Notes: a model not told the origin generated them from the letters alone. Shown: positions 43,812 through 53,649, counted from the first letter of the stretch. The stretch is DNA of 64,000 nucleotides from Cyanobacteria bacterium REEB67 (GCA_018971775.1 JAGXAB010000002.1:100037-164036), one strand, 5' to 3'. Numbers and translations are program-made.

Positions 43812-45809
43812 ATGCAACCATTTGACGCTCTATCGATTCGGGCAGTTTTGACCGAAGCCCGTCCGCTCATAGTCAACCGCAGGGTGGACCGTGTCGCTCA
43901 ACTCGGTCGCGACGAGGTTTTGCTCACTCTGCGCGGCAAAATGGGCCTGAATTCGCTCTTCATCTCGGCTCAATCGGTGCATGGCCGGATGTGCCTTGTA
44001 GCGCCGGGCCAGACAGCCAAGCAAAACAGCGGCTCAACCGGTGGAGCCGGTGGCGGCCAGGCTCAGACCAGAGATCCACGAGCGCCATACGACCCGCTCA
44101 CAGACCGCTATATTTCAAAGTACGGCAATAATACGGCCGTGCCCAATTTTTGCCTCCTCTTACGCAAACACCTGACCGGAGCCACTCTTATCGCCGCCGA
44201 TCAACCTGTCGGCGAGCGCATCGTCGATCTCGTCTTCTCCTGCACAGATGAAGTCGGCAGCACATCAATCAAGATTCTCACAGCCGAAATAATGGGCCGA
44301 CATAGCAATCTGGTCTTCTGGGACAAAGAAACGAGCAAAGTAATCTGCGCCTCGCACAATGTCACCAAGGATATGAGTCGCCAGCGGGAAATAGCCTCGG
44401 GACTGCGTTACGAGAGACCGCCAAGCCAGGATCGTCCCAGCCTCTATACAGTCGAAGAAGCAACTTTTTTAAAACTATTCGATGAGTTTATCAATCGCGA
44501 AAGCGATGAACAAACGCCGGCGGCGACGCTCGAACAATGGCTGATCGCCACCTTTACGGGAGCGGGAAGATATCTTTGCGAAGAGATTGTGGCGGCAGCA
44601 GGCCTGCCTTCAGAGGCGAAAGCGGCCCGCACTGTCAGTGGTGCGGGAGCGAAGCTGGCCGCGAAAATTTTGCAGATGCGTTCGACCGACGCCTACAAAC
44701 CATTCATGCTCAAAGATCTCAGTCGTTATTCGATTATGGGCTGGCTGGCCGTGCCGGCTTCTTCTACAGTCGAAACAAGCGCGGCCAAAACATTCCCTTC
44801 AGTAAACGACCTGATCGAAGAATATTTCCGTACCTGCGAAATCGCCGAACAATGCAATCAGCTGCGCGAGAGATTGCGCGCTGAATTGACCCAGGAATTG
44901 GCCAAGATAGACGCCCGTGTAAAGATGGCCTCGGCTCACGTACAGGGCGACGAACAGATAGGCAACACTAAAAAGTGGGGGGACTTGATCCTGGCGCATC
45001 TCACTTCGATTGCTCCCGGTCAGGAAGTTCTCGAGGTCGAAGATATTTTCAGCGCCCAGACAGACGAGATCGGTAGTGATGACAGTGGTGGCGCTGGTGG
45101 TGCGGCGAGCGGCGAAGCCGGGACGGCTGCGGCTGCGCACACGGTCAAAATCAAACTCAATCCCAATCTCACCAGTGCGCAAAACGCCCAGGCCTATTAC
45201 CGTCAATATGCAAAAAATCGAGCCAGACATGGCGCCGCCAGCCAATCGGTGGAAGAAGCGATGACGCGCCGCTCCACTCTGGAGAAACAGCTGCACCAGC
45301 TCGCGAGCGCAACCGATCTGATCGCCCTGCGCACCTTAAAGGACAATGTCAGCGGCAAAAAACCACATGAAATCGTCAAGCCGAAGACAAAGACAAAGAA
45401 AGGCGGCGATTCGAAAATACTGAGCGTCAATTCGAGCGACGGCTGGACTATCTATGTCGGCCGCAATCGCAATGAAAACGACTATCTACTCTCGAGGCTG
45501 GCTCAACCCAATGATCTCTGGTTTCACGTCCTTGGCCAGGGCGGCGCTCACGTTTTGATTCGCATCCCATCGTCCAAGCAAGAGCCGCCCCAGACGACAA
45601 TCTCCGAAGCGGCGCAAATTGCGGCCAGACTTTCGAAAGCGACTCATGGCTCAAAGGTGCGCGTCGTTTACACCCAGTGCAAATTTGTGCGCAAGCTGGC
45701 CAAGGATAAACCGGGCCTGGTCAAATACGAAATGGAGCGCACAGTAGAAGTGGACACAGCCAAGCCCATGTCCAAAGCAATGAAGCAATTATTCAGCCCT
45801 GAGCACTGA
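43812..45809 (+). CDS. rqcH: RqcH/NFACT-family ribosome quality-control factor
   Basis: 665 residues. NFACT proteins bind stalled 50S subunits carrying peptidyl-tRNA and add C-terminal alanine tails that mark the chain for ClpXP. The N-terminal domain has LLLRKHLTGATLIAADQPVGERIVDLVF and AEIMGRHSNLVFW; the Asp-Arg of B. subtilis appears as Glu-Arg. A coiled coil is at about 340-390. The C-terminal NFACT-R domain starts WTIYVGRNRNENDYLLSRLAQPNDLWFHV and has GGAHVLIRIP. Two Gly/Ala/Ser-rich inserts (about 68-90 and 420-440) interrupt it. Older annotations call this family fibronectin-binding. Confidence 0.9.
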   Translation: MQPFDALSIRAVLTEARPLIVNRRVDRVAQLGRDEVLLTLRGKMGLNSLFISAQSVHGRMCLVAPGQTAKQNSGSTGGAGGGQAQTRDPRAPYDPLTDRYISKYGNNTAVPNFCLLLRKHLTGATLIAADQPVGERIVDLVFSCTDEVGSTSIKILTAEIMGRHSNLVFWDKETSKVICASHNVTKDMSRQREIASGLRYERPPSQDRPSLYTVEEATFLKLFDEFINRESDEQTPAATLEQWLIATFTGAGRYLCEEIVAAAGLPSEAKAARTVSGAGAKLAAKILQMRSTDAYKPFMLKDLSRYSIMGWLAVPASSTVETSAAKTFPSVNDLIEEYFRTCEIAEQCNQLRERLRAELTQELAKIDARVKMASAHVQGDEQIGNTKKWGDLILAHLTSIAPGQEVLEVEDIFSAQTDEIGSDDSGGAGGAASGEAGTAAAAHTVKIKLNPNLTSAQNAQAYYRQYAKNRARHGAASQSVEEAMTRRSTLEKQLHQLASATDLIALRTLKDNVSGKKPHEIVKPKTKTKKGGDSKILSVNSSDGWTIYVGRNRNENDYLLSRLAQPNDLWFHVLGQGGAHVLIRIPSSKQEPPQTTISEAAQIAARLSKATHGSKVRVVYTQCKFVRKLAKDKPGLVKYEMERTVEVDTAKPMSKAMKQLFSPEH

Positions 45810-45833
45810 TTTATCGCCCTCTAAATGGTTAGA

Positions 45834-46622
45834 TTACATCTTGCGGAAAAGCGCTACGACAGTACCTTGAATCGTCAGCTCTTCGTCCGGTCCGACGAAA
45901 ATCGGCTGCATCTCGCTGTTGGCCGGCTGCAGACGATAGCCTCCCTTCTCCTTAAAGAAGCGTTTCAAGGTAGCGCTGCCGTCATCGAGCAGGGCCACGA
46001 CAACGTCGCCGTTGAGCGGTGAAGGATTTGGCTTGACGATGACAAAGTCCCCGTCATAAATGCCGTCCTCGATCATCGACTCGCCTTTGACTTTGAGAGC
46101 ATAGCAATTAGCTGCATATTGACTCTCGACAGCGAGATAATCACTGGTCTCGATAGCATCGATAGGCATACCGGCGGCGATTGCACCAGCCATGGGAATA
46201 CCGCGCGGGGCACTGCGGCCAGATTCATCTATACGAGTAATATTGCCGGAACCAGCAGCATGACCAATCGTCGGAATAGGAGAGGCAGAAGAACGCCCGG
46301 CCTTTTCAGCAATCGGCGCTTCGACTCGGGCTGCAGCGGCGATATTGTCCTGAGCATCGTCGTCAACTTCGACGGGGTGAGAAATCAAACTGAGGCCCGG
46401 GGGAAGGACCCGCAAAGACCTGTTCAAACCGGGCTCCCACTGCACCAGACCCTTTTTCTTCAAGGCGGCGACGTGCTGGTGGACGGTCATACGGTTCTTC
46501 AAACCGAGGCCGACGGCCAGCTCAGCCAGGCTGGGCGGATAGCCATTTTCGTCTGTAAGCTTGACGATCAGAGTAATAACGTCTCTCTGTCTTGCTGGTA
46601 ACGGCTTTACGGTATCAACCAT
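45834..46622 (-). CDS. lexA: SOS repressor LexA
   Basis: 262 residues from the ATG at 46622, with GGGGGAG 4 nt upstream; a longer reading to 46739 is not supported. The winged-helix domain (1-75) holds RQRDVITLIVKLTDENGYPPSLAELA. The linker (about 81-137) is long and Ala/Asp/Ser-rich. The S24 domain has the self-cleavage bond Ala145-Gly146 (IPMAGAIAAG), Ser182 (VKGESMIEDG) and Lys220 (GSATLKRFF), so RecA-stimulated cleavage is expected. Typical LexA is about 200 residues; the extra length is the linker. The gene is divergent from recQ. Confidence 0.94.
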   Translation of the reverse strand: MVDTVKPLPARQRDVITLIVKLTDENGYPPSLAELAVGLGLKNRMTVHQHVAALKKKGLVQWEPGLNRSLRVLPPGLSLISHPVEVDDDAQDNIAAAARVEAPIAEKAGRSSASPIPTIGHAAGSGNITRIDESGRSAPRGIPMAGAIAAGMPIDAIETSDYLAVESQYAANCYALKVKGESMIEDGIYDGDFVIVKPNPSPLNGDVVVALLDDGSATLKRFFKEKGGYRLQPANSEMQPIFVGPDEELTIQGTVVALFRKM

Positions 46623-46651
46623 GACTCCCCCGGGGAACAAACACATACGTA

Positions 46652-46680
46652 AGTATAGTACCCCGATCGCCTTTTGTCGA
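46652..46680 (-). promoter_or_regulatory. lexA promoter with operator-like half-sites
   Basis: On the minus strand TCGACA (46680-46675), a 17-nt spacer and TATACT (46657-46652) form a good sigma-70 promoter about 30 nt before the ATG. GTAC and TTAC half-sites flank the -10, as expected for an autoregulatory box, but the match to known LexA boxes is imperfect. Confidence 0.5.
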
Positions 46681-46792
46681 GAAATATTTATGCCCCTGAG
46701 GAATTTTTTTTGCAAGCCTGAAAAAAATAATGGTGGCACGGCCCACTTCGGCAGCGGGAAGCGTTTACTTGAAACCTATCAACAGCTAGACT

Positions 46793-48700
46793 GTGCCTAA
46801 CTTACGAGGCAACCAGGTGCTCAATTCAGCAGATAGTCTGTCAGACCTCCTGACAGATCGCACAGCGCATATCGAACGCATATTGCAGGAAAATTTCGGC
46901 CTGCAAAGTCTGCGTCCGAAACAAAAGGAAGTGATCGATCTGGTGCTGAGCGGCAAGCATACTCTTGCTCTACTGCCCACCGGCTACGGCAAATCACTCT
47001 GCTACCAGCTGCCCAGCCTGGCCCTCAGTGGTATCACTCTTGTCGTCTCGCCACTGATCGCTTTGATGCAGGATCAAATGAGCGGCCTGGCCAAACGCGG
47101 TATCGCCAGTGCTACCGTTTTAAACAGCGCCATCGCCCCCGACGAATACGAACGTCGCCTGCAGGGCATCGCCCAGGGAAGACTGAAACTCGTCTATGTC
47201 GCTCCGGAACGCTTCGAGTCACCGCGCTTCCGCGCCCTGGTCGAAAGCCTGAACGTCTCTTTGCTGGTCATCGACGAGGCACACTGCATCAGCCAGTGGG
47301 GTCACGACTTCCGCCCCAACTATCGCACTTTGAAAAATCACATCGCCCTCATGCCCGAGGCGACAGTACTGGCCGTCACCGCCACCGCCACACCGCGAGT
47401 CAAACAGGACATCATCAACAGCCTGGCGCTGCCAGATATGCAAGTCGTCGAATCATCTTTCGACCGCCCCAATCTGCATCTGCAAGTCTTCAGTTGCGCC
47501 AATGACTATGAAAAAGACCAGCGCGTCCTCAAGGCGCTCGGTCGCGACAAGAGTCCGACAATCATATATACGAGCAGTCGGCGCGCCGCCGAGGAACTGG
47601 CCGGTCGATTGAAAAACAGTGGCCTACCGGCCAGTTGCTACCATGCCGGACTGTCGCCGCATATCAGGCAAGCGGCGCAGAAAAATTTCGAAGAAGAAAA
47701 AATACCGGTTATGGTCTGTACGGTCGCTTTTGGCATGGGCGTGGACAAGGCCAATGTCAAACGCGTCCTGCACTACAATATGCCGGGCTCCCTCGAGAGC
47801 TACTACCAGGAAGCGGGCCGGGCCGGACGCGATGGTCAGGCCGCCTCCTGCACCTTGCTTTTTCAAGCGCGCGACATCCACACCCAGCGCTGGCTACTGA
47901 AGAAAAATTTCCCCAGCGAAAAACAAGTGGCCGATGTCCTTGCTTATTTGCTCAAAGCAAGCGGTCGCGGCAACTATGGACTGCGCCCGAACGACATCTC
48001 CGCCGCCGTCAAAATTGACGACTCCGCTCTCAACAGCACCCTCGACCTGCTCAAATTTTTGGGTCTGGCCCAAGTCGACGCAGACGGGCTGAGCGCCACG
48101 GCAGCCGGGCGCGATCACAAGGGGGCAGTCGATATGACCTTCTTGAAACAGCGCGAAAGGCGCGAAGAAGACAGACTGGATCTGATGGTCCGCTACGCGC
48201 AAGCGACCACTTGCCGCCGCCGCGTCATCCTCAGCTATTTCGGCCAGGACCTGCAGGGACTTTGCGCCGGCTGCGACATCTGCCATAAAGTCATAGACGA
48301 TTTGCCTGCAGCCGAGCCGCAACCGGCCTCGAGACGCCGCAACGCAGCCGAGGGCAAAACAATGAGCGGTATGCCGCGCTTGCTTGTCACCCCCAGCGGC
48401 ATCGTCAATACGACAGCAGCGGCCCGTTCGCGCGGTGTCAACGATCTGCCGGCGACGATCGTCGAGCTGACCAGCGAATTGAAGGGCAAATTTGGCCGCA
48501 CTACAATCGCCTCGGTCTTATCGGGCAGCAAAGCCTCCAAGCTAAAAACGCAAAATCTGACCAAGCTGGCGGCTTACGGGAGTTTTGGCCATTTGAGCAA
48601 TAACGACATCCTCGCTATGATCGACGAGCTCGTCGCCGACGGGCGCCTGCAAGTGGTCCCCGGCCCCTATCCCAAGCTGATTGCAACAGAAGCCAAATAA
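46793..48700 (+). CDS. recQ: ATP-dependent DNA helicase RecQ
   Basis: 635 residues from a GTG start. This 3'-5' helicase acts in recombination and fork repair. Motif I is TGYGKS (63-68), DEAH is at 161-164 with SQWGHDFRP next to it, and motif VI is YYQEAGRAGRDG. A zinc-binding cysteine set follows at about 473-496 (CRRRVILSYF...LCAGCDIC). The C-terminal winged-helix part (about 540-635) lacks a recognisable HRDC domain. It faces away from lexA across 170 bases, so the SOS repressor could control it, but no clear box was seen. Confidence 0.95.
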   Translation: MPNLRGNQVLNSADSLSDLLTDRTAHIERILQENFGLQSLRPKQKEVIDLVLSGKHTLALLPTGYGKSLCYQLPSLALSGITLVVSPLIALMQDQMSGLAKRGIASATVLNSAIAPDEYERRLQGIAQGRLKLVYVAPERFESPRFRALVESLNVSLLVIDEAHCISQWGHDFRPNYRTLKNHIALMPEATVLAVTATATPRVKQDIINSLALPDMQVVESSFDRPNLHLQVFSCANDYEKDQRVLKALGRDKSPTIIYTSSRRAAEELAGRLKNSGLPASCYHAGLSPHIRQAAQKNFEEEKIPVMVCTVAFGMGVDKANVKRVLHYNMPGSLESYYQEAGRAGRDGQAASCTLLFQARDIHTQRWLLKKNFPSEKQVADVLAYLLKASGRGNYGLRPNDISAAVKIDDSALNSTLDLLKFLGLAQVDADGLSATAAGRDHKGAVDMTFLKQRERREEDRLDLMVRYAQATTCRRRVILSYFGQDLQGLCAGCDICHKVIDDLPAAEPQPASRRRNAAEGKTMSGMPRLLVTPSGIVNTTAAARSRGVNDLPATIVELTSELKGKFGRTTIASVLSGSKASKLKTQNLTKLAAYGSFGHLSNNDILAMIDELVADGRLQVVPGPYPKLIATEAK

Positions 48701-48738
48701 TGGGTAGATAATGTTTGTGGGACGGAGAGATTACGGTC

Positions 48739-49173
48739 ATGGATCAGGCAAAACCGGAAGAGCGTCAGAGCAATCAAATCGAATCGTCTACGGTGCAAGA
48801 AAAACTCGCCGCGGACAGCCGTGACCCTCTTACCAGTGGGCCGACGGCTCTGAAATCCGCAGACCTGGCCAGCCGGACCGATGTCGGCGCGGCCAAATTT
48901 TTGCCCAGTTACGACCTCAACAGCCAGATGGCGATCTGGCAGGGTGGAGAAAACAAAGCAGCCGGCGCGCTTTCTGCAAGCGGCAATGAAGATCGGACGA
49001 CGGGCCAGGCGAAAGGCTGGAGCGAGCGCTACGCCGCCAATTTCGACCAGCCGAGCCTGCAGCACCTGGATATGGCGCCGATTCTTGGCCTGCCGCAAGG
49101 TGCAAGCAAAGAAGATTTGCTCAAGACTGCCCATGCCCAGGAAGAAGAATTGCTCAAGCAATTGATTTCTTGA
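48739..49173 (+). CDS. Uncharacterised soluble protein
   Basis: 144 residues from the ATG at 48739 (GGAG about 11 nt upstream); a TTG at 48715 is an alternative. I do not recognise it. The first 60 residues are polar (Gln/Ser/Glu-rich). The C-terminal part (LDMAPILGLPQGASKEDLLKTAHAQEEELLKQ) looks helical. There is no signal peptide or membrane helix. It follows recQ by 38 bases and could be cotranscribed with it; a terminator follows. Confidence 0.6.
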   Translation: MDQAKPEERQSNQIESSTVQEKLAADSRDPLTSGPTALKSADLASRTDVGAAKFLPSYDLNSQMAIWQGGENKAAGALSASGNEDRTTGQAKGWSERYAANFDQPSLQHLDMAPILGLPQGASKEDLLKTAHAQEEELLKQLIS

Positions 49174-49208
49174 AGAAAGAGAAATCGACTCGATAGAATC
49201 AAAACAAA

Positions 49209-49238
49209 AGCGACACCACATACGGTGCCGCTCTTTTT
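49209..49238 (+). terminator. Intrinsic terminator
   Basis: AGCGACACC and GGTGCCGCT form a 9-bp stem with one mismatch (A-C) around a 6-nt loop, followed by CTTTTTT. It closes the recQ-downstream gene. Confidence 0.8.
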
Positions 49239-49287
49239 TATTACATACGATTTTTTTGCCGAAAATAATATGACACGGCAAAAATGT

Positions 49288-50304
49288 CTAGAGAATGTTT
49301 TTGCCCAGCACCGACTGCACCAGATCGACCGCCAGCTCAGCGGTCTGGTTGCGCAAATCACGCGCCGGATTTAGCTCGACGATGTCGATCGATGCCACCA
49401 TACCGGTGTCGGCAAGCAATTCTAAAGCATGATGACTTTCGCGGTAACTGAGCCCGCCGCGCGAGGCGGTACTGACACCAGGGGCGACATCAGGATCGAT
49501 TACATCGAGGTCAAAAGAAACATGAAAATTTCTCAACTTACTCTCATGAGCCGAGCCCTGACTGCCTTCGGCGCCAACGCGGCGGAGCGCTTCGCGCACA
49601 ACACCGGCCATGCCGAGATCATCGACGTCGCGCATGGTGAAAGGAGCAATACCAGCTTTGGCGATTAACTTCACCTCTTCGCTGTCAAGATCGCGAATCC
49701 CGATCAAAGCACAACGACTGGCATCGAGCTTGGGAGCAAAGCCTAGCAACTTGGTCAGGCGTTCGTCACCGTCGCCGAGCGAAACGGCAAAAGGCATGCC
49801 ATGCACATTGCCCGAATGCGACGATTCGGGAGTGTTGATATCGCCATGGGCGTCGAACCACATCACACCAAATTCTTCTTTGCGCTTGCGGTAATAGTTG
49901 GAAACCCCGGCGATACTGCCGATCGCCAGCGAGTGATCGCCTCCCAGGGTGATCGGAATCGTACCGGCGTCGAGTGCTTCTTCGACGGCTCGGGCGACGT
50001 CGAGGCTGACCTGCCCTATCTCGGGAACGCAGCGGGCCTGATTGGTGCTTTTTTCCCACCAGCAAAGAGCCTCAGGAACGGCGATGTCGACTTCACGGGC
50101 GACAGTAAAACCAATTTGCTGAATCTTGCTGACGAGCATCGCCACTTTCATGGCAGCGGGCCCCATGCTGGCCCCGGCGTGTGGCCCCCCGAGATGTAAG
50201 GGGCAATAAATCAAAGTGACCGACCGCGGGCGAGCCGCGGCTTCGGCCAGTTGCGGGGCGGTGCTATTGGAAACAGCGGCTGAAGATGACTTGGTTTGAG
50301 ACAC
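49288..50304 (-). CDS. rocF: Arginase (ureohydrolase family)
   Basis: 338 residues from GTG, with AAGGA just upstream. It hydrolyses arginine to ornithine and urea with two Mn ions. The metal motifs are GGDHSLAIG, WFDAHGDIN and SFDLDVIDP, and the substrate loop with ESSHSGNVHGMPFA is arginase-like rather than agmatinase-like. The N-terminal HAGASMGPAAMK is typical of arginases. About 35 extra polar residues at the N-terminus are not conserved. No urease or ornithine gene is adjacent, so its role could be nitrogen supply or polyamine synthesis. Confidence 0.92.
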   Translation of the reverse strand: MSQTKSSSAAVSNSTAPQLAEAAARPRSVTLIYCPLHLGGPHAGASMGPAAMKVAMLVSKIQQIGFTVAREVDIAVPEALCWWEKSTNQARCVPEIGQVSLDVARAVEEALDAGTIPITLGGDHSLAIGSIAGVSNYYRKRKEEFGVMWFDAHGDINTPESSHSGNVHGMPFAVSLGDGDERLTKLLGFAPKLDASRCALIGIRDLDSEEVKLIAKAGIAPFTMRDVDDLGMAGVVREALRRVGAEGSQGSAHESKLRNFHVSFDLDVIDPDVAPGVSTASRGGLSYRESHHALELLADTGMVASIDIVELNPARDLRNQTAELAVDLVQSVLGKNIL

Positions 50305-50473
50305 GAGGTCCTTCCTTTACTCTGTGCTATTGCGTTTCTGTGACGAAATAACGCAATTAATGGCATCTCGGACATATAGAAACTATGGTTAGTGTATAAT
50401 TTTCCGTTGATTTTGTCTGTCGAGAAGACAGACGCGCTCGGCTCTCAGAGCTCAGCAAATGGAGGTTGGCTAA

Positions 50474-50833
50474 GTGTTGCGTCCGATCGTCAAAATAATT
50501 TTCCTCGTCAGCGCCGCCTTTGAAGTGACCAGAGAGCGCATCGAAGACGAGCTCGACAGCTGGACGGCGAGGGCCGATGAGGCGAAGACCTCGAGCTCGG
50601 ACAGACTGCACGAGACCCGCGATAGATTCAAGCAGATGCTTTCTGAAGCCACGCAAAATGTCTGGCAACGTTCCGAAATTTTAGAAAACCAGGTGCGTGA
50701 AAAAATTCGTCGTCAGGTTGCTGACTTCTCCCTCGGGGCGCTTGGCGACTCGACCGAGATTAACGAACTGCGTGCCGAAATCGCTACCTTGCGCGCCGAA
50801 ATCTCAGAACTCAAACAAAAGCAGCCTGTCTAG
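50474..50833 (+). CDS. Phasin-like coiled-coil protein
   Basis: 119 residues from a TTG with GGAGG 9 nt upstream. A hydrophobic start (IVKIIFLVSAAFEV) is followed by an extended amphipathic helix (RERIEDELDSWTARADEAKTS...RFKQMLSEATQNVWQRSEIL) and a C-terminal heptad coil (INELRAEIATLRAEISELKQ). It resembles phasin- or PspA-like helical proteins in form but not clearly in sequence. It is 41 bases upstream of the ABC1 kinase and may be its partner. Confidence 0.65.
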   Translation: MLRPIVKIIFLVSAAFEVTRERIEDELDSWTARADEAKTSSSDRLHETRDRFKQMLSEATQNVWQRSEILENQVREKIRRQVADFSLGALGDSTEINELRAEIATLRAEISELKQKQPV

Positions 50834-50874
50834 TACTACTAGAGCTCAGCTAGCTCCTCTCGAGAACCATAGCG

Positions 50875-52827
50875 ATGAGAGACCCTGAGGCGCGTTCAGA
50901 AAGTTCTGTCATAGACGAAGCAGCACCGAATCTCGAACTGAAAGCCATGAACGGCGGCTACGACCCACAGCTGGCCGATAATGCCGTGCGGCTCGAGCGG
51001 CTCGTCAAAGACAAACGATTCTGGCATTCGCTCTCAACCTTGCTTCAGCTCCTGTCCGGATCGGCTATCGACCGGCTGGTCGGAAGCGGCAAAATCACGG
51101 CGGCGGAAAAGCGCAAGCGCTCTGCCAAGCGCGTCAAACAAGCTCTTATAGAACTGGGTGCCGCCTTCATCAAGCTCGGCCAGTTTCTCTCTGTGCGCAA
51201 AGACATCATCTCCGACGAACTCGCCGAAGAATTGATGGAACTGCAGGACCGTGTACCGCCCTTCGATTATGAATTGCTCAAGAGCACAATCGAACGCGAG
51301 CTCGGCGCCTGTCCGGAAACGCTTTTCAAAGAATTCGAGACGACGCCCATCGCCTCGGCCTCGATTGGCCAGGTGCACCGCGCCCGTCTTCATGACGGCA
51401 GACCGGTCGTGGTCAAGGTGCAAAGACCGGACCTGGCCGAAATTTTTTATCAGGACCTCGGCTATATGCGATTTATCGCACGCATTGGCCCCCTGCTTCG
51501 TCCCAAAGCAGATTGGCAGTCCTGGCTCGCCCTTTCGGATGAATTTGGCCGGACCGTCTTTGAAGAAATCGACTATCTGAAGGAAGGCAGGAATGCCGAC
51601 CGGGTCAGACAGATGTTGAAAGAGCACAAGGCCGTGCGCGTGCCGCGCATTTTCTGGAAACTGACCGGCCGGCACGTGCTGACCATGGAATATTTGCCCG
51701 GTACGAAGATGGATAAAGTTGACGAAATCGTCAAGCTGGGCATCGATCCGGTCCAGCTCGGCAATAATCTCGTCGCTGCTTATATGGAACAAGTCCTTAC
51801 CCATGGTTTTTTCCACGCCGATCCACACGCCGGCAACCTGGCCGTAGGCGCCGATGGTAGGATCGTTATCTATGATTTTGGCATGATGGGCGAAATCAGC
51901 GCCATCCAGAGAGAGGCTATCCTCGGTTGCATCGCCTCGGTGATCAATCACAACGGCATCGAGCTCGTCAAAAATCTCACGGCGCTCGGCGTCGTCAAGG
52001 AGCAGACTCAGACGAGTGAAGCGCTGGTGCGCGCCGTGGCACCCTTCATCGATTATTACAAAGGCAAGCAAATCAAGGAGCTCGACTTTTCTCATCTCGA
52101 GCACGATATCGACCAGATCGCCATGGATCGCGCCCTGAAATTGCCACCATCTCTGGCTTATTTACTCCGTACGGGTTCTTCCCTGGAAGGCATCGCTCGC
52201 AGCCTTCACCCAAATTTTTCCTTTGTGGACGCCGCCAAGCCGGTGGTGAAGCGCTGGGCGCTTGCCAACCCGGCCCAGGCTTATCTTGCGCTTGGCTATC
52301 TCACCCAGGGAAAACTCTTCGGTCAGAAAGGTGTCTTTACAGAAGAGCGTCTGCTGCGCATCTTTTCCAAAAATAACGCGGAAGAGGCCACTCCCGGGGC
52401 AAATGGCGCGGGGACAGGCAACGGTGAGCCAAATCAGTTATATGGAGCGACAAGCGCCGGCAAACGGCAAAGAAGTAGTCGAGAGGCGGCAAAAGCAAGC
52501 GACGGCGAAGACGAAAATCTCAAGGAGATGTCGCGAAGACTTCAAGAGATAAGAAAGATGGAAGCACAAATTTATATTTTGAAGAGAGATCTGAGGTCTC
52601 TGCACAAAAATAGAGTAAATTTGTTATTGATAGCGTTGGTCTGGTTTCTTACGTCCCTGATCTTTTGGGGCATAACTTACTACAACGGCGAAAGACATCA
52701 ATTTTCCGAGTATTTTTTGATTGGAAATGGTGTAATGGTGGCACTTATTATTTGGCAAGTACAACGACCATTGGATTTGGCCTCTCATCGCAAACGAGTA
52801 GACAGGTCAAGGGGTAGACGGAGATAG
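50875..52827 (+). CDS. ABC1/UbiB-family atypical kinase with C-terminal membrane anchor
   Basis: 650 residues. The ABC1 signatures are present: KxGQ at 100-103 (IKLGQFLSVR), the Ala-rich loop ASASIGQVH (160-168), Lys181 (VVVKVQRP), HADPHAGN (about 317-324) and the DFG-like YDFGMMG. The family (UbiB/AarF/COQ8) has ATPase or atypical kinase activity and supports quinone or lipid metabolism. A low-complexity Gly/Ala/Asn stretch (about 505-540), a coiled coil (545-585) and two membrane helices end the protein. It is followed four bases later by a PP2C phosphatase and then an FHA protein. Confidence 0.92.
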   Translation: MRDPEARSESSVIDEAAPNLELKAMNGGYDPQLADNAVRLERLVKDKRFWHSLSTLLQLLSGSAIDRLVGSGKITAAEKRKRSAKRVKQALIELGAAFIKLGQFLSVRKDIISDELAEELMELQDRVPPFDYELLKSTIERELGACPETLFKEFETTPIASASIGQVHRARLHDGRPVVVKVQRPDLAEIFYQDLGYMRFIARIGPLLRPKADWQSWLALSDEFGRTVFEEIDYLKEGRNADRVRQMLKEHKAVRVPRIFWKLTGRHVLTMEYLPGTKMDKVDEIVKLGIDPVQLGNNLVAAYMEQVLTHGFFHADPHAGNLAVGADGRIVIYDFGMMGEISAIQREAILGCIASVINHNGIELVKNLTALGVVKEQTQTSEALVRAVAPFIDYYKGKQIKELDFSHLEHDIDQIAMDRALKLPPSLAYLLRTGSSLEGIARSLHPNFSFVDAAKPVVKRWALANPAQAYLALGYLTQGKLFGQKGVFTEERLLRIFSKNNAEEATPGANGAGTGNGEPNQLYGATSAGKRQRSSREAAKASDGEDENLKEMSRRLQEIRKMEAQIYILKRDLRSLHKNRVNLLLIALVWFLTSLIFWGITYYNGERHQFSEYFLIGNGVMVALIIWQVQRPLDLASHRKRVDRSRGRRR

Positions 52828-52830
52828 AAA

Positions 52831-53595
52831 ATGCTGAAATGGCGTGCAGCGGCACGAACTGATGCGGGTTGCCAGCGTCAGAGGAACGAGGATAACTATT
52901 ACGTAAGTCCTGATAATCGTGTCTTTGCCGTTGCAGACGGTATGGGCGGAGCTGTCGGTGGCGCCAAGGCAAGCAAGCTGGCCATGGAAGCGGTAGAAAA
53001 ACAATGGACAGATGCTCCTCCTCCGACGACAGATAAAGAAGCAATCCAGAGCTGGTTGACCGAAACGGTCAACGGCGCCAATCATGCCGTCTGGCATCAG
53101 GCGGAAGAAGACCCGTCGGTGCGCGGTATGGGCACTACGGTTGTCGTAGCCGTGCAAACGGATGAGGATAGTTTCCTGATCGCCCACGTCGGCGACTCAC
53201 GGGCTTACCTCTTCAGAGAAGGCAAGTGCAAACTGATGACCAACGATCATTCGGTCGTTCAGGAAATGGTTCGGGCCGGTCGTCTCACCGAAGAGCAGGC
53301 TCGCATCAACCCTTACAAAAATTTAATTACACGTTGCCTCGGCCACGAAGAGAAAGTCGAAATCGATCACACTCCAGTGGAAGTACGCGGCAAGGACTGG
53401 ATCGTCCTGTGTTCGGACGGCTTGCCGACCGTTCTCAGAGATGAGCAAATTGGCGATATCCTCAGCACCGGCATCGAACCGGAGAGCGTTTGCGAAGAAT
53501 TGGTCAAACAGACCATCGACGGCGGCGCCCCTGACAACGTGACCGTGGTTGTGGTGAAGTTTATCGATGAAAATTCGGATAACGGCGCCAAGTAA
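52831..53595 (+). CDS. PP2C-family serine/threonine phosphatase
   Basis: 254 residues, the bare catalytic domain of Stp1/PrpC-type phosphatases. The metal residues lie in RNEDNYY (Asp21) and VADGMGG (Asp36); later motifs are MGTTVVVA, IAHVGDSRAYLF, IVLCSDGL and GGAPDNVTVVVV. It removes phosphate from Ser/Thr with Mn or Mg. It starts 4 bases after the ABC1 kinase and is 54 bases before an FHA gene. No Hanks-type kinase is next to it, so its substrate could be a product of the ABC1 protein or a distant kinase. Confidence 0.93.
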   Translation: MLKWRAAARTDAGCQRQRNEDNYYVSPDNRVFAVADGMGGAVGGAKASKLAMEAVEKQWTDAPPPTTDKEAIQSWLTETVNGANHAVWHQAEEDPSVRGMGTTVVVAVQTDEDSFLIAHVGDSRAYLFREGKCKLMTNDHSVVQEMVRAGRLTEEQARINPYKNLITRCLGHEEKVEIDHTPVEVRGKDWIVLCSDGLPTVLRDEQIGDILSTGIEPESVCEELVKQTIDGGAPDNVTVVVVKFIDENSDNGAK

Positions 53596-53649
53596 AGTTG
53601 TTAGTTGAGCAGAGCTACAGTGGCTGACCCAGGGAATGTAAGTTAACGC

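Noticed and set aside
46640..46665. Cyanobacterial-type LexA box
   Set aside because: The first half (GGTAC) fits, but the second half does not match at two positions, so it is only suggested, not called as an operator.
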